A stretch of DNA of 64,000 nucleotides, taken from assembly GCA_910591455.2 (NCBI GenBank), contig OU342806.1, forward strand, positions 26,437,922 through 26,501,921. Direction: 5' to 3'. The position numbers and the translations under genes were made by a program. This stretch comes from Pholis gunnellus. Its lineage: Eukaryota > Chordata > Actinopteri > Perciformes > Pholidae. Positions 22,469 through 56,000 of the stretch are shown here, one piece after another (the stretch's first letter is position 1; the number at the start of each line of letters is the position of its first letter). The notes beneath the pieces were generated by a model, which made no database searches, was not told the DNA's origin, and worked only from the letters and a program-made list of their open reading frames with translations.

Positions 22469-23602
22469 CCATTCAATTCAGGATTTAAGTGTGACAATTA
22501 AATCAATGAGGTAGGTCAATTAGGCTTAATGTTCAATAAGAATAAACCAAACATCTTTATTTTTTCAATTGTCATTATTTATTGCCTCGTGATCAGCACA
22601 TGCTCACTCTTCTATGTAGGTATGTTTAGTTCTTTAATGACACAAACATAACATGTAAATACATGATGTATACAACTAGGTTGCAAATTAACCACACATC
22701 AAATATCAGATGAAATAATCAGCGTTAAATTAATCTGTATCAATAACCTAGATAATTAACAAAGGCACAGGTAAATAGGACTAAATCTATGGTTTAAATA
22801 CACATATACTGCCATCTAGCGGTAGAAAGGTGAACACTTACTTTGCATGTCCTTACAGGCTACACTCTGCGCTCACTAAATCCAACAGCACAATACAGTG
22901 GAAAAATAAATATCAATGCCAACAGCAACATTTCTGTGAACACAAAAATAACTTTGATTAAGCTACATTACGAACACAATGCATTGATTAATCGAAAAGT
23001 TGATTCTTGCTGAGTACATGGATACATTAATATTAAACAGGATGTAGTCAACTACTGATGCTAACACACTCCCATCGGCCCAGGTTAATGTATTAATTTA
23101 TTGCATAAGGTTATTCTATTGCCTTCATTTTTATTTTGAAATATTCTTCTTTCCGAGTTACCTATTGTGCTTTGCGTCTCGTTTTAAAGGAAAAAACAAA
23201 AAAGAAATTTGGCTCGTTATTTGACTTTGGGTCTGTGGTTTTTCCATTTTTGAATTCAGACACCAAAAACGGAAATACGACGGCCCATTTCCGTTTTCGG
23301 TTTGAAGCGAAAAACGAGAAAACCATGGTATTTTCTATTTTTTCGAGTGAATGGTAAAACAGTCAACAACAACATCAAAATGTACACGGACCGTGTGGAT
23401 GGTCGAAAATGGATACGTTTAGAAACGATGACGCCCACACCCGCGTTCGCTACTTGATTGGTTCTTAGCAGTCATGACGTGCCCTTCCCTGATTCGTCAC
23501 ACTCCTATCACCTGACCCTTACCCGAAAGCTCACAAATAACAACAGCCTTGATTACCGATCGACTACCAGGTTAATTCAACATGGACAACTGATTACGGG
23601 CG
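22469..23602. other. Unassigned DNA with a short hairpin
   Basis: Nothing coding is supported. At 23263-23300 the arms CCAAAAACGGAAAT and ATTTCCGTTTTCGG pair with one mismatch around a 10-base spacer, inside AAAACG-rich sequence that looks like a dispersed fish repeat. Confidence 0.4.
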
Positions 23603-23848
23603 ATGCTGACCTTGTTGTCTTTACTAGCAGCTGTTGTCCAGTTAAAGTCTGCATTATTACGGAGGAAGCGGCTGTTATTGGAGCGATTAGTGAGCGGCGT
23701 GACCAGCGGCGTTATCAGACCTACGGAGCAGACGTCTGAAGTCACGGTTAGCAGCTTTAGGGAGGGTGATGGACACAAAATGGAGGACTTTCCTTTTCTT
23801 ATTAATGCTTATTTTGTTCTGCACAACTATTGTGAAGTCCGCAGATAA
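23603..23848 (+). pseudogene. Harbinger-like transposase remnant, internally deleted
   Basis: An 81-codon frame starts with a Leu-rich segment (LLSLLAAVVQLKSALLRRKR) and ends FPFLINAYFVLHNYCEVRR. The FVLHNYCE motif is characteristic of the C-terminal end of PIF/Harbinger DDE nucleases. The catalytic core expected between the two ends is absent. I propose an internally deleted copy; the N-terminal part has no firm match. Confidence 0.45.
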
Positions 23849-24343
23849 AATGTAAAAGGAACAAAAACAGCAAATGCTATTCAGTAGGACAGATAGTTTA
23901 GCCACCAGCAGAGCTACGAGTGAGAACAGACAAATCTACCAGTAGTTTGACCTCTGGATTTTTTGGATAGCACCACATTTAAAGGTGCACGTTTCCAGGA
24001 AACCCACACACTGGACAGTAAAGTCTTCTTTAAAGAGACAGACACTCATGCTTTGCTCTACAAAACGAGCTACCACCCAAAACACGCTTATGCTGGCTTA
24101 GTTAAGTCAAAACTGTTGAGGTTTCACAAAAGCCACAAAGGTGCTATTCTTTGATTTGGCCAGCAGATGGTAATCTAGGTCTTTTCTTAGAAAGTGTCTC
24201 AAGACATAAACGATAACAAGCCTACAGTGGTGTCCTCTAATCTTCTATTTGTTACCACATATTCTCCATCAACAGTCCAGCTTGTCAGAGTGATTAGAAA
24301 CAACTCCAGGACCACAGCTGCTGTTGAAGTAAGCTTCCCTCCC

Positions 24344-25816
24344 CTCAATCATATAAAAAGGCCCAGCAGAGGATGCACTTCCTACATCAGTTTAGGAAGA
24401 TTCACCTGCCTCAGGGGCTGCTGACACAATTCTACATCGCAATAATCCAGTCTGTTCTCTGAACACATTACTGTCTGGTTTAGAACAGCCACCTGTCGTG
24501 GAAAATTATCTTTTTAACCTCCCGGTGAGAAATAATCGAGATGAGAAAACTATAAAAAAAATATAAAAACATATTTATTTAAAAGACACTAATGATAATT
24601 CAGCTGAATGGATAGAGCTCTTTCCCCACAGATGGTTCGGAGGTCTAACAACAAGGAATAGACAAAAACAGAGTATATGCACATTATCTCGTCTCCTCCC
24701 TTCGCAGATGTCGTCCTCCTCTATCTGCCGCTGCACAGACCAAGGCCGGTTCCCAGCCTTTTCGTGGGAACAGGGTTAGGTGGTGAAATATCTATGAGTT
24801 CATTTATCGTTAGGTTTTAAATGAGTCTGGTTGGCCTCATCTACATATATGCAGGTTTAAGCGATACAAGTTATATCTAAAAGAACGATATGATAAATTT
24901 CCACAACACCACCAAACAGGACAGGAACAGAGTGCATCTCCAGAACATCATTGGTACCATCTACCAAGCATCAGTGATATTGGTGAGAAGAGAAGCCTGT
25001 GAAATGCTAAAAGGATATTAAAAGACAAAACCCATCCCAGCCACACCCTGCTGCCGTCTGGAAAGAGATACAGAACAATCAGCTGTCGAACCACCACACT
25101 TCAAAGCAGCTTCTTTCCTCTGTGAGACTCCTTAATTCATTCTCCACCTTTTCATGTGTTTTTGTGTTTTGTTGTGTTGCAATATGGTACTGCAAACTGC
25201 ATTTCGTTGTCCAATCTTTTTGTACAATGACAATAAGATAACCTTGTAAAAACGGACAGACTGCAGAGAAAATCATTGCTGCCTGCCCTCCACTCAGGAC
25301 TTAAAACACCTTCAGAGTCAGGAGAGGGGCAGGAAACATCACTGCAGATCCTTCACACCCTGGACACAAAGTCTTTCAGCTTCTCCCCTCTTGGAGGCGC
25401 TATGGAACACTGAATGCAAAAACAATGCAGACACAATAACAGTTTCTTCCCACAGGGTTTGACTCTTATGAACACTTAACATCACACACTGAGGACAATC
25501 CTCTATAACCAATGCACTGTTTTTTTTGTTTACACCTTACATAATACTTGACTTCTATATCGACGTTGTGTTGCTTTTTTATTATTGGTAATTGTTTTAT
25601 ATATATATATATATATAAAAATATATTTATTTAATTAGGCCTATTTTTCACTACTTTTTTTGCACATTAGTCGCGTCTATTCTTTACCCTTATCTGTCCA
25701 GCTTTGTTTTCAATGTCCCTAGTATCTATCTCTGTGTAAGTAGTTTGAGAGAGTTTGAAAAACGGATACAAATTCATTGTATGTGGACGCATACTTGGCC
25801 AATAAAGCTGAATCGG
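24344..25816 (+). pseudogene. LINE 3' fragments (RT C-terminus), interrupted
   Basis: Bases 24344-24480 read KKAQQRMHFLHQFRKIHLPQ and then LLTQFYIAIIQSVL, the region after the RT palm in Rex1/L2-like LINEs. Bases 24905-25130 and 25260-25460 give two decayed C-terminal parts (PATPCCRLERDTE, and FQLLPSWRRYGTL). A LINE-like 3' end with CTTGGCCAATAAAGCTGAAT closes near 25816. Bases 24490-24900 between them are AT-rich and unassigned. Stops throughout; at least two LINE pieces may be present. An (AT)n tract lies at 25593-25625. Confidence 0.65.
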
Positions 25817-25999
25817 ATTGTGGTCACATAACCATCTTTAAATTGCATTGCGTGATTAGCAGCAAGATATAATATTTGGTTGCTAGCACAAATAGTCTCT
25901 GAGTAACTGAAATAAATGGAAGAAGTATTGCAACTCCAGTCATCCCTCCATTTGAAATGAGAAATAAGTGGTGCTTCACGCACGAGCCCTGTCACCGTG

Positions 26000-26361
26000 G
26001 CCCCGATCAGTCTTCAGTGTGTGCGGCGTTGCCCCTGGTGACGCGTCTCTATCCAGAGTTGTCCCACCCATGCTTCTCATTCTCGGCCTATGATTGGCTG
26101 CTGGGAGCTACCCTGTGCCGTTGACTGGCTAGGCTAGCTGTCTGTTAGTTAGCTGGATATATTTAGCTGATTGCCTTATCGGATCAGATTTAACCTGCAG
26201 TCCAACAATATAGAGTTAAGTACACATAGTTTATGCTGGTTTCATGCAACCATTACCTGGAAGACTAGTTAGTTAACTAGGGAAGCTTACTTCAACAGCA
26301 GCTTTGTTATTTCAGCAGATCCTGGATTTTCTGTAAGAACCGAAAACAGACGATTTGAGAA
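26000..26361 (+). promoter_or_regulatory. Probable PDE6D promoter and 5' UTR
   Basis: This stretch lies immediately upstream of the PDE6D start codon and just past the last LINE remnant. It holds CpG-containing sequence (GTGACGCGTCTCTATC) and a CTATGATTGGCTGCTGG box (inverted CCAAT core). No TATA box is evident, as is usual for a widely expressed gene. The start site cannot be fixed from the sequence. Confidence 0.45.
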
Positions 26362-46490
<20,129 letters not shown>

Positions 46491-48589
46491 CCTCCGTCTG
46501 ACCCCCTGACTCTACCCTCCAAAATGCTGATGTCCTGCCAAGGTCTATAAATTACCAATGTTAGCTACGATTTGCAGCAGTAAACGGCTCATTGCTGACT
46601 TGGGATCAGCACATTTGGATGAAACACAGCTGTGGTCCCACCAGTCAGTGAAGTGAGCTTTTTGTTTGGTTGTTCTCTTGTTTTGTGTTGACCTGAAAAC
46701 GTCCTCTAGACCTTGGGAGAAGAGGTGAGAAGAGGAGAGAGCACTCTGCTGTGTCCTCTGTTCCGACATCATCTCTCTCTGCTTATCCCCCTCCAGACTT
46801 TTCCACTGTAAACACATTACCACTGATCACCAGTCAGCCAGGGAGCCACTCTCTGGTTTGGGTTTTTTTAGAATTCTGCTCTCTCTCACTCCAAGGTTGC
46901 ATTTACTCAGGAACAGAACATCAGACGCATAACCTGCCTGATGTGATCTTCTTTCTGTTTGGAAACACTGCTCTCCATGTGTTGTCAGTGTCGAGGGAGG
47001 ACGTTTAGTGCCTCTCCTGAGATACGTTCAAGAGTTTCTCGTCATAAAACACAGGTTAACATTTCCTCTATGTGTCCCACTCCAGAGGCCTGTGGAGTCC
47101 ACACTACATGATAAGGTATATTGACTGTCCCATTGAGATGCAGCCTCTTTTTGTATACATTTGAAGAACACAAAAAGGTACATTGTTTGTAGTCTTCAAT
47201 ATCCCCAAATCTGTTGCACTGGTTACTTTTTGTCTACTTGTCAAGTCGGAATATTGTTGTGTGTATTACCAGTGTACGGATATGACATGTCCACTTTTAC
47301 GAGCTGACAAGGACCGCCTGAATGCATCGTTAACGGTGGTCTCTGTGAGGTCAAGTATTGTAACTTTAGTCCTCCGAAGGACACACCTCTGCAGGCAGCC
47401 TCTGAAGTGGGACACAGCTTCTACCAACCAAACCGTTCCTGTTTCCTGACCAAATGACCAAATGACCTAGTGTAGAACAGAGGTTTTCAGTGTCGTGTGA
47501 TGGAGGACCAAGCACCTGCTTTTATTCCAGTAAACCACGAGAGATGCTGGTTTATCTCGATTGCTTCTCGCCTGTATTGTTTTGAATGAAAAGCTGCACA
47601 CTTTTGTCATGACACATGGTTGAAGAGCACTGTGTTTGGGCGACATTCATCAGCAGACATGGGGGGTTAAATACATCCACTTGTACTTAAAATGCTCAAC
47701 TTTCAACTAAATCATCATCAGGTGTAAACGGAGTCCTGCATCATTTATTCTCAGTAGTTCAAGATGTTACCAGTGGCTAAACTCAGTTCTTCCCTACACA
47801 TTCTGGCTTCCCGTCCAATTCACTGTTTGTTTTTTTTCTTAGCTGCTAACTGAGCAGTGTAAAATAGACTTGTGTTATAATATGACTGGAGTTGTGGATT
47901 AAAGTCATCCGATGTTGTAATAACATGGTGTTTATGGTCTTCATTGCTTTCAGAAAAGGTTCCCTCCCCCGTTGTGAGTTCATCATGTTTAAACCAAATA
48001 TTCCGAACATTTGGGGGTTGTTGCTGTGTCACATAATATTTGGTTTGCATAGCAGCAGTATGAAATAAGGAACTTTCATCCTGTAATTGCACTGTGTAGG
48101 TGGTTCAGGTTTAGCTGAATGTTGAAGGCTCATTTGTACTGAAGATTTTAACTTCTACAAGTAAGTAAGCCCTTTTATTTGACGCTGATAATTGTAGTGT
48201 CTATTTAAAGAGGGATGGATATGTGTGTAGCTGTTAGCATGGGATGTTGACTTCTGAGTTTCTCAGTTCAGCCAAGTTAACTGTTGAGTTCCACGTGCAT
48301 CATGGTCGCATGGTGTAAATAAATCACTTCCCCACATATTTTATCATCTATAGGCTAGTTGTACTAATGAAATATCTATACAGTTTTTATGTACATGTGG
48401 ATTGAGTTCTTCCATTTTCTGACACTTTATATTTCTACTCTACATTTCAGAGGGACTTAAGGTGCAACTTCACACACTTACAAGGTGCAAAAACCTTTTT
48501 ATTATTCGTGCAATTATTTTTCCTCCGACCTCCTTTCGCTGGGTTCGCCTGAAGTCTTATTTCATCCATCTTATTTCCCTGCGACTGGA
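46491..48589 (+). other. PDE6D 3' UTR and downstream intergenic DNA
   Basis: No coding sequence after the PDE6D stop. The first convincing polyadenylation hexamer on the plus strand is AATAAA at 48318, which would give a 3' UTR of about 1.8 kb. Shorter ends with variant signals cannot be excluded. Frames at 46751-47008 and 47183-47449 lack support. Confidence 0.4.
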
Positions 48590-49800
48590 CATCAGACAGC
48601 CAGGAGTAGGAGTAGCCTTAGGTTCTTGTTGGGTTAGCTCAGCTTGTGCGTGAAAAAGACAGTTCTGGTTTTGAGAAGAGCTGATCAAGGCAGGACAACA
48701 CTGTGTCATTGTAAAGGTTGACAAGGTCTGTGAGGGTGGAGAGTGATGAGGGACAGATGGACTTGATATTACAGAGAGTGATGGGGAGAGTTTGAATGTC
48801 AGCTCTTCAAATGAGGATGGACTTTGGATGTTAGTCAGACTGGTTTTTATGTGTTGGCGGTAAAGAGCATACATTCCTCCACCGCGGCCATCAGGGCGTG
48901 GATTGTCCAGGTAATGATAGCCAGTAGGGGTGGTTTGGTTGAGTGCGTAGTAGTCCAGGTGCTTTTGCCAAGTTTTAGATAGACAGAGGATATAGTTAAT
49001 GTCAGCAATTAATTCATTGATGATTAGACTTTAGTTGTCACCTGGTGTTGAACATACACTGTTTTGTGATTGGTTGTGAGGATTTGGGGAGGGTTCTGAG
49101 GTTGGCTGGACTCACGTGCTGTTTGTTATGACGTCATAATGAGGGAGTGGTTGTAGCTGGTGCTGAGTCCACAGAGACTGGATTGAGTTGACAGAAGTGG
49201 AGTTGTAGACGATAAACTGGCGCTGGGAGCTTATGTGAACATCACTGGGATGGATGTAAGAGAGCTTGGTTTTGTATATGACTTTGAGAGTGCGGTGTGA
49301 ACGGGGCAGCCTGTCTGTCACGACAGTCGGAATGGGGAGAACTACAGCTGAGGGGGTTAATGACAGGCTGGGCCAGTAGGGGGAGCAGTCATGGGAAACT
49401 CTGCTCTGAGGTGGCAGCTTAGAGGAGAGGAAAAGGAAGGGGTGAGTGAGTAGAGTGCAACTAGTCAGGTGGGGCTGGATCCAACAGCGTGCTGCACAAT
49501 AGCTGCAAGCATGTGGGTACCCAGGTGTTAGGACGGATACCATCTGTCTACCAACTGAGCCAAGTGTGGAGGCTGAGGACGCTGCTGAACTGTTGCAGTC
49601 TACGGCCGAGTGTGGAAGTTGAACTATAATTCTCCAAATAGAGGTCGAGAGCGCATGCAACAGGCGTGGCAGTTTTAACCGGATGTCAGAGGCCGTGGCT
49701 CCGGGGAAACAGTGTGTGGCTGCGTTGAAGAAATGGATGTTTCTGATTATGGAATCCCCAACTATCAGTTTAGTCAAGGAGAAAAGGGGACGACGAGATG
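48590..49800 (-). pseudogene. L2-like LINE 5' part: SGNH-esterase ORF1 and endonuclease start
   Basis: On the minus strand, 49790-49640 encodes LIVGDSIIRNIHFFNAATHC and FPGATASDIRLKLPRLL. The GDS box is the catalytic serine motif of the SGNH hydrolase domain found in ORF1 of fish L2/CR1 LINEs. The frame then loses the later motifs. Around 49050-48590 the remains HSTKPPLLAIITWTIHAL and SSFEELTFKLSPSLSVIS correspond to the N-terminal part of the apurinic-type endonuclease. Stops are frequent and RT is missing. It lies between the convergent PDE6D and LRRC40. Confidence 0.65.
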
Positions 49801-49854
49801 TTGAGTGTGGGCGAGAAGATATCACTGTGCACGTAATGAGCCCGGATGGAGGTG

Positions 49855-49942
49855 GTATATATATATATATACATGTATATATATATATATATATGTATGT
49901 ATATATATATATATGTATGTATATATATATATATGTATGTAT

Positions 49943-49990
<48 letters not shown>

Positions 49991-50003
49991 GTATATATAT
50001 ATG

Positions 50004-50089
<86 letters not shown>

Positions 50090-50091
50090 TA
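49855..50091. repeat. Compound (TA)n/(TATG)n/(CA)n microsatellite
   Basis: A 237-bp tract of TA runs broken by ATGT/TATG units and ended by (CA)n. It opens Tyr/Ile-rich frames on both strands (up to 324 and 186 codons when joined to flanks), which are artefacts. Much of it is self-complementary and could extrude as a cruciform. Confidence 0.95.
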
Positions 50092-50244
50092 TATGTTTTC
50101 ATACTTTTGTACTGCAACTGCTTACAGCTAATTCTCTCTGGATAAATAAAGTTTTGTCCCATCTTAAATGTTGGTATTATAGCTTCTATTCTAATGAAGA
50201 ACTGCTGCTACACTATTATACAACCACTCCATCTGATTGTTAAC

Positions 50245-50250
50245 TTTATT
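50245..50250 (-). terminator. Candidate LRRC40 polyadenylation signal
   Basis: TTTATT on the plus strand is AATAAA on the minus strand, about 265 nt past the LRRC40 stop codon. It is the first canonical hexamer I see downstream of the stop. Confidence 0.5.
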
Positions 50251-50512
50251 AAGAGAAGTGTTTTTTTTCAGTCAAACATGTAGGCATCAGTTTGAATCAG
50301 ATTGTCCAGAAATATTCATGACATTCAATCTAATACATCTAATACAAACCAGATCAACTTCAGAGAGAAAGTGATTCTGTGGGATGCTGTGGATTTTGAA
50401 TTGCAAACTTGTGTAACATCAAGATCAAGAACAATTTGTTTTAATGCATTTAAATGTCAACATTGATGAAAACAGATCTGTGAGCATGGTGGCGGAGCCA
50501 TTTGGGCTGAGG

Positions 50513-53038
50513 TCATGTAGGTATGCGGCTGCGGAGGTACTCCAACACTGCATCTGTTCCTTTGGCCATGATGGCTGCTCTGGGTGTGCGGAAAGGATTC
50601 CCCTCCAGACTGAGACACCTGAGAAACAATACAGGTCTTACAATCCATTTTCCTCAACTCAAAAGAAACACAGATCATTTTGAAAACATAATTAGACCTC
50701 ACCACAATGAAGTACTAGACATTAACACACTGTGCTTTGGATAGGGACTAAAAACAGAGCTGAATAACTTCATTAAGAAGCAACCAAGAGGAAATGTGGA
50801 TACATGTCATGATCATAGTATGACTCCTACAGAGCATCAGGAAAAATACTGAGCACCAGAGGCAGAGGAGCTGACTGGTGGTGGTGTGCCCAACATGTCG
50901 GGACAATGGACAGCAGTGTGTAGACTGTGCTCCATACCTGAGGCTGGCACACAGGCCCATTTCAGGGGGGATGTTCAGCAGGTCATTGTTTGACAAATCC
51001 AGTGTCGACAGATGAACCAACTTCATCAGACGATGAGGGTCCACCTCGCCCACTTGGTTGTTACCAAGCAACACCGTCTCCAAGGACAGTATCTGATAAA
51101 GGACTTCAGGGAAGGACTTGAACCTGCGATCAGTAAAAACACAAGAGAGGAAAAACTGTAGGAGACTCACTTAACTTCTAGCTAGTTAAGCGAATGCTGC
51201 TCCTCTCATCCTCGCTCCTCCGCCCCTGACCCGGAAACCCACTGAGGTCTGCCATCTCAGAGGAGAGAGGATGCTCCTGTAGGAGCTCTATATAGCACAG
51301 TTCATACACCGTGCTTCACAGGTGAGCAGGTCAAATATTCATACAAAAATTCACTAAACAAGGAAGAGTGCTTTAGATGAGCTAAAAGAAGGTGCATTCT
51401 ATCAGTTAGCGTCTGAGAACAATCACGTTTTAAGTCTAGATTTGAATGTTGATAGCTACCTTTGATACAATCAGGACTTTGGTTCCAGAGCTGGGCAGCA
51501 AGGCTTTTAACAGTTTTAGATCCTTTTATGTCTCTATTTTTTTTACCAAATACAATTATTTCAGTTTTGTCCTTTTGGCCAAAGACATTGTTGAGACATT
51601 CAGCTGTTAATTTGGTCTATTCGTCAATAGAGGGATTCTAGGGAACCAAAGTCATTAGTAAATAGGGATATCAACAGCATAGCTATGATGATAAACGGTC
51701 ATTTTTTGAATAAATAAATGGTAGGTTTGTGATGGGCTGGTAGTGTTTCCTTGCGGAAGCATCTTGATTATGTAGCCCTTGTCAGAAGACCTAAGTGACC
51801 TGCTGGTGATATAGGGATGGAGCAGGTCCCTGGCCATGCAGCGCTCTATATGAGACAACTACAACCTTAAAATAAATGTTCCACTCGATTGGAATATGAC
51901 AAATGAAGATTGGCCTGATGTTGACAGATTTTTAAAGGCATTAACAGAGACCCCCTAGTAGGGGGGTAAATTAAGATGCAATCAAATGGATTTCAACGAC
52001 CAACTTTGGTCCTCTGCAGTGAGGAGAAAGCCCGGTGCTCATTACCCGACTAGTAAATCAGTTCCCGAACACCTCAGCGAGCCCTCCACCCCAGCCTGAG
52101 GTCCTGAGAGTGCTGATAAAAATACAATCTGGAGCGGCATTAATCAACACCATCCTGTCGGCCACAAAGACACAGCTATCAACTGCAGAGGCCCGGGCCA
52201 GAGGGAGCCGCTGCACACAGCGCAACATCTCACTGGGTGCCTATGTGTAACAACAGTCTGCATAGGGAGATACACCAGTAAAATTGTTATTACCAGTAGG
52301 GGGGTTAGCTCGAAGGGGTGAATTCTGGTGTGTGTGTGGAGTAGTGCTGGGCGGTATGACCAAAAATGAGTATCACGGTATTTTTCATTAGTTCCACTGA
52401 ACGGGTGTGGAGTCGGACTGGTCCTGAATCAATAAGTTACCTGTTGTAATTGAGGATAATGGAGCATAGTTTAGTTAAGTTCTTCATTTCAGATGGTAAA
52501 TCCCTCAGCTGGTTATTCCTGAAATAAGAAGAGGCAAGACATATATTAACCCAGGCTCTAATGGTTCTATATCAAAATCCTGTTTTCACATATGGGATCT
52601 CTAACACTGTTAAAGTATTGGCTTTTTAATTGAATTATCCTATATGTAAATGTTTGGTAAACAGGACAGAACCACCAGATAGAGGACAGTATTAGCAGCT
52701 TCATATACTTAATATCTTTGTGTTGCTGACAGTTGGAAAAACAAGACATTTTGTGTCACCGTGGACAATAATTATCCATGTAAATACAGTGGATGCAGAG
52801 CTTTTATACCACGACAACAAGCATTCTAGACTGTACCTGAGGTCGATGTGCATCAGCTGCAGGAACTTGCAGATGTCAGGAGAACAACAGGTCAGTCTGT
52901 TGAAACCCAGATTGATATCTGACAGTGAGGGTACGTGATCCACCAGTCTGCACACAGCACACACATCAGGTCAGGCATCTCTGTGCAGTACAATCTTTGA
53001 GGTCCATGACACACAGCGACGATGTCAGCACCACCTGC

Positions 53039-53079
<41 letters not shown>

Positions 53080-56000
53080 CTAGGAGGTATGGAGGTCAGC
53101 TGGTTCTTGCTGAAGTTAACAGTGGTAATACTTTGATCTGCTGCAGCATCAAACAGCTCATCTGGAATATTAGCTGCCTGCTTCTCACTAAACACAAACA
53201 CACACAAAGCATTCAGTATCATTGCTTATATATCCATTATTTTCATTTTGATCATTCATAACAACACTGTCGTCATAACAACACACAACACTGTCAGACA
53301 GGTTTGAAACTAACTAACATGCAGATGATCTGAACCTAATCTTTACTACCCACCTGACATGTTGCTAGTGATTTGTCATTGCAAAGGAAAAGTGTCCACA
53401 CAACGACAGAACAAAGAGTCGGTCAGAGTTGAAGCAGGAAGTCTGACATGATATTAGAACACCACTGGCTTTTCCATAAACACATAAACATTTTAGATAA
53501 GTAAGATACAACTTTATTGAAAATTAAATAAATAAAGAACTAGTGCTGGGCAACGATTACCATTTTTTTTCTGAGATTAATCTCATTGTTATGCGCATAA
53601 TTCTTTTGAATTCAATAATGAATTCAAAAGTAGTATATTGCGCACTTTTATTTTAAAAGTACTAAAAAGTACGAAAGTGCAATAACATTCGGTTTGCAAA
53701 CACTTGAAACAAATCAGGTTTTTTTTAACAGCAGTATTCTCTTTACACAGTAGCAGTTATAACACAGTTATAATGATTGTGATAATAGATATTCAGCCGG
53801 TGTTCACAACTTTAGATGAGATGCAATTTGAAATATACTTCTTGAAAACTGCAAACCTATCTACGTCATGTTATGTTTGTTAAATTCTCAGTAGCGATAA
53901 CTAAATGATATGCTTATTATACATATTCCAAACAAAACAACTTTAAAAAATAATTTAAATGAATCATTGCTTTTTTTGGTCAGACACATATGCAACGCTG
54001 ATTACTGTGTAATATGTGTGGTATTTGTTATGTACGTTGGTACATAGAAGGTGATAAGAAGCTGTACATGGAGGGACTTAGGACCCAGGGGAATGTAGGT
54101 GAAGCATGGAGCTTGTAGTCTGTACCGTGGAAGTAACGTGAATGTGGAAGTTATGCTAATAAAGAGTTGCAGTTAAGAGCAGTTTGTGCTTATATGTTTA
54201 TTTAAAAACTCCACAATATGTATTTTGATATTGTCACGATCCTGTGCGTGCGTGTGTGTGTGTGTGTGTGAGACAGGAGGAACTGACAGTTCCGGACCGG
54301 GCGTGTCACCCGGTGAGGGGAGAGCGGCAGCAGAAGGAAGTGATGTCACACAAACAGCTGTTCACCGCTCGCTGCCCGGTTCTTGTGTTAAAAATGTCAG
54401 CTTAATAAAAAATAAAAAAGAAACTGCATTAACGCGCGATAAAGTTATTATCTGCGTTAATTAATGAATGCCTTAACGTGATAATAACGTGTTAACTTGC
54501 CCAGCACTATAAATAACATATAAAAGAAAGTGGACAAACTCTGTAACGGAGACACGGTTTCTAAATGACCTCAAACATATTATAACATTTCTTCTTACGG
54601 ATAGGCTGACATATATGTTGTTAGCATATATGTCACATATATGCGGATACCAATAGATGTGCGACAAGCTAATATCAGCTGTTCATATCGGACATATTGG
54701 GATTTATTTACATCATAACTTTATCATTGACCTTCGTTCTCTCTGCTTCATATACGTTTGTGCAACCTGGCCGTTGCCCCCGACCTGACTGATCTGATTA
54801 GAACTGAAAACCCTCTCAGCACACTGCGTGGAAGGATGTATGTAGCAGTAAACAAGGTCACACCATGCACACAGAAACCTGGAACAACCAGCTGCTCCCA
54901 AACTGTATGTGAAGCAAGTGTTAACATAGCAGTGACACAACAAGCACAGATACCACAAAGTACATAACTAACAAGTGTCTCGCCAAGCTCTGATGAAAAA
55001 GGTTAACACATGAGTGGATCACTAACCTGTACACCAATGACTTGAGAGTGATAATGTTGTGTACATTGACCCTGGCCTGGCTGGGTAGGGTCATAGCTGT
55101 CTGTTCTTCATCTGCTCTCTCAGGATCCTCTGCAACACACACAACTCTGTTTTACTGAACTATCTTTTATATTCACAACCCCAATAATTAATCTGCAATA
55201 TTTGATGAATTGAAGAAATCTAATTTGTGGTCAGGTGGACTTGGTGGCAGCCAGCCACATCAGACACTGCATGTGGAGGATCAGGTGAGCTGAGATGAGA
55301 ACAAAGACATGAACAGCCCTCACTACTGGTGTCAGTGGTTGAATTCACACGTCACACAGTATAATCAGGTCCACTTACGAGCTTTTTCTGAACTTGTAAT
55401 TACAGCTCAGTTTCAGTATAGAACTTGAGTCTCATGGAGGAGATGGTCTCCGCTGTCAGACTCCTGGTCCGTGACTTTTGACCTTTTCACAGTGGATGAG
55501 CATTTTTGTTCTTGAGTTCACAGACCACTGATGTTGTGCTCAGTCTCTTGTCCTTTGCTCCTATTCTAAGATGGCATCCTGCTTCAGTAAACGCTGCTAA
55601 CTAAGTGCACACAGCCAACAGGCTCTTAGGCTTTCTCGGGCTTCTGCCTTGTTGTAATATTACATATTCATTGCTTTACAGCCGTTTCTTTTGTGATTAC
55701 TGTGTATGTCATTCTGACTGAAGCCATGACAGCCCTGTACCTGATGGTCCCCCTACAGCTGTCGTCCGTGTCGTCCAGTCTTCCTGTCTGGAGGAGGTGT
55801 TGAGTGGTTTGTAGTACCGACCCACTCCCAGTGAATTCTGAGTCCCCGTGTGATGAAACAGTCTCTGTACTGGTCAGGGTGGTGGCTCTCTGCACTCCCC
55901 TTACCTGTCAGCCCTGAGAGCCAACCGCCTCCTTCCACAGAGCGACCTTGAAATGTTGTTAAAAGCTCAGAAACATCTAGCTAGTACCTTATGCATGATG

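Noticed and set aside
49112..50243. 324- and 186-codon Tyr/Ile-rich frames on both strands
   Set aside because: The repetitive part is a (TA)n/(TATG)n tract; the minus-strand remainder is a LINE remnant and the plus-strand one its antisense.
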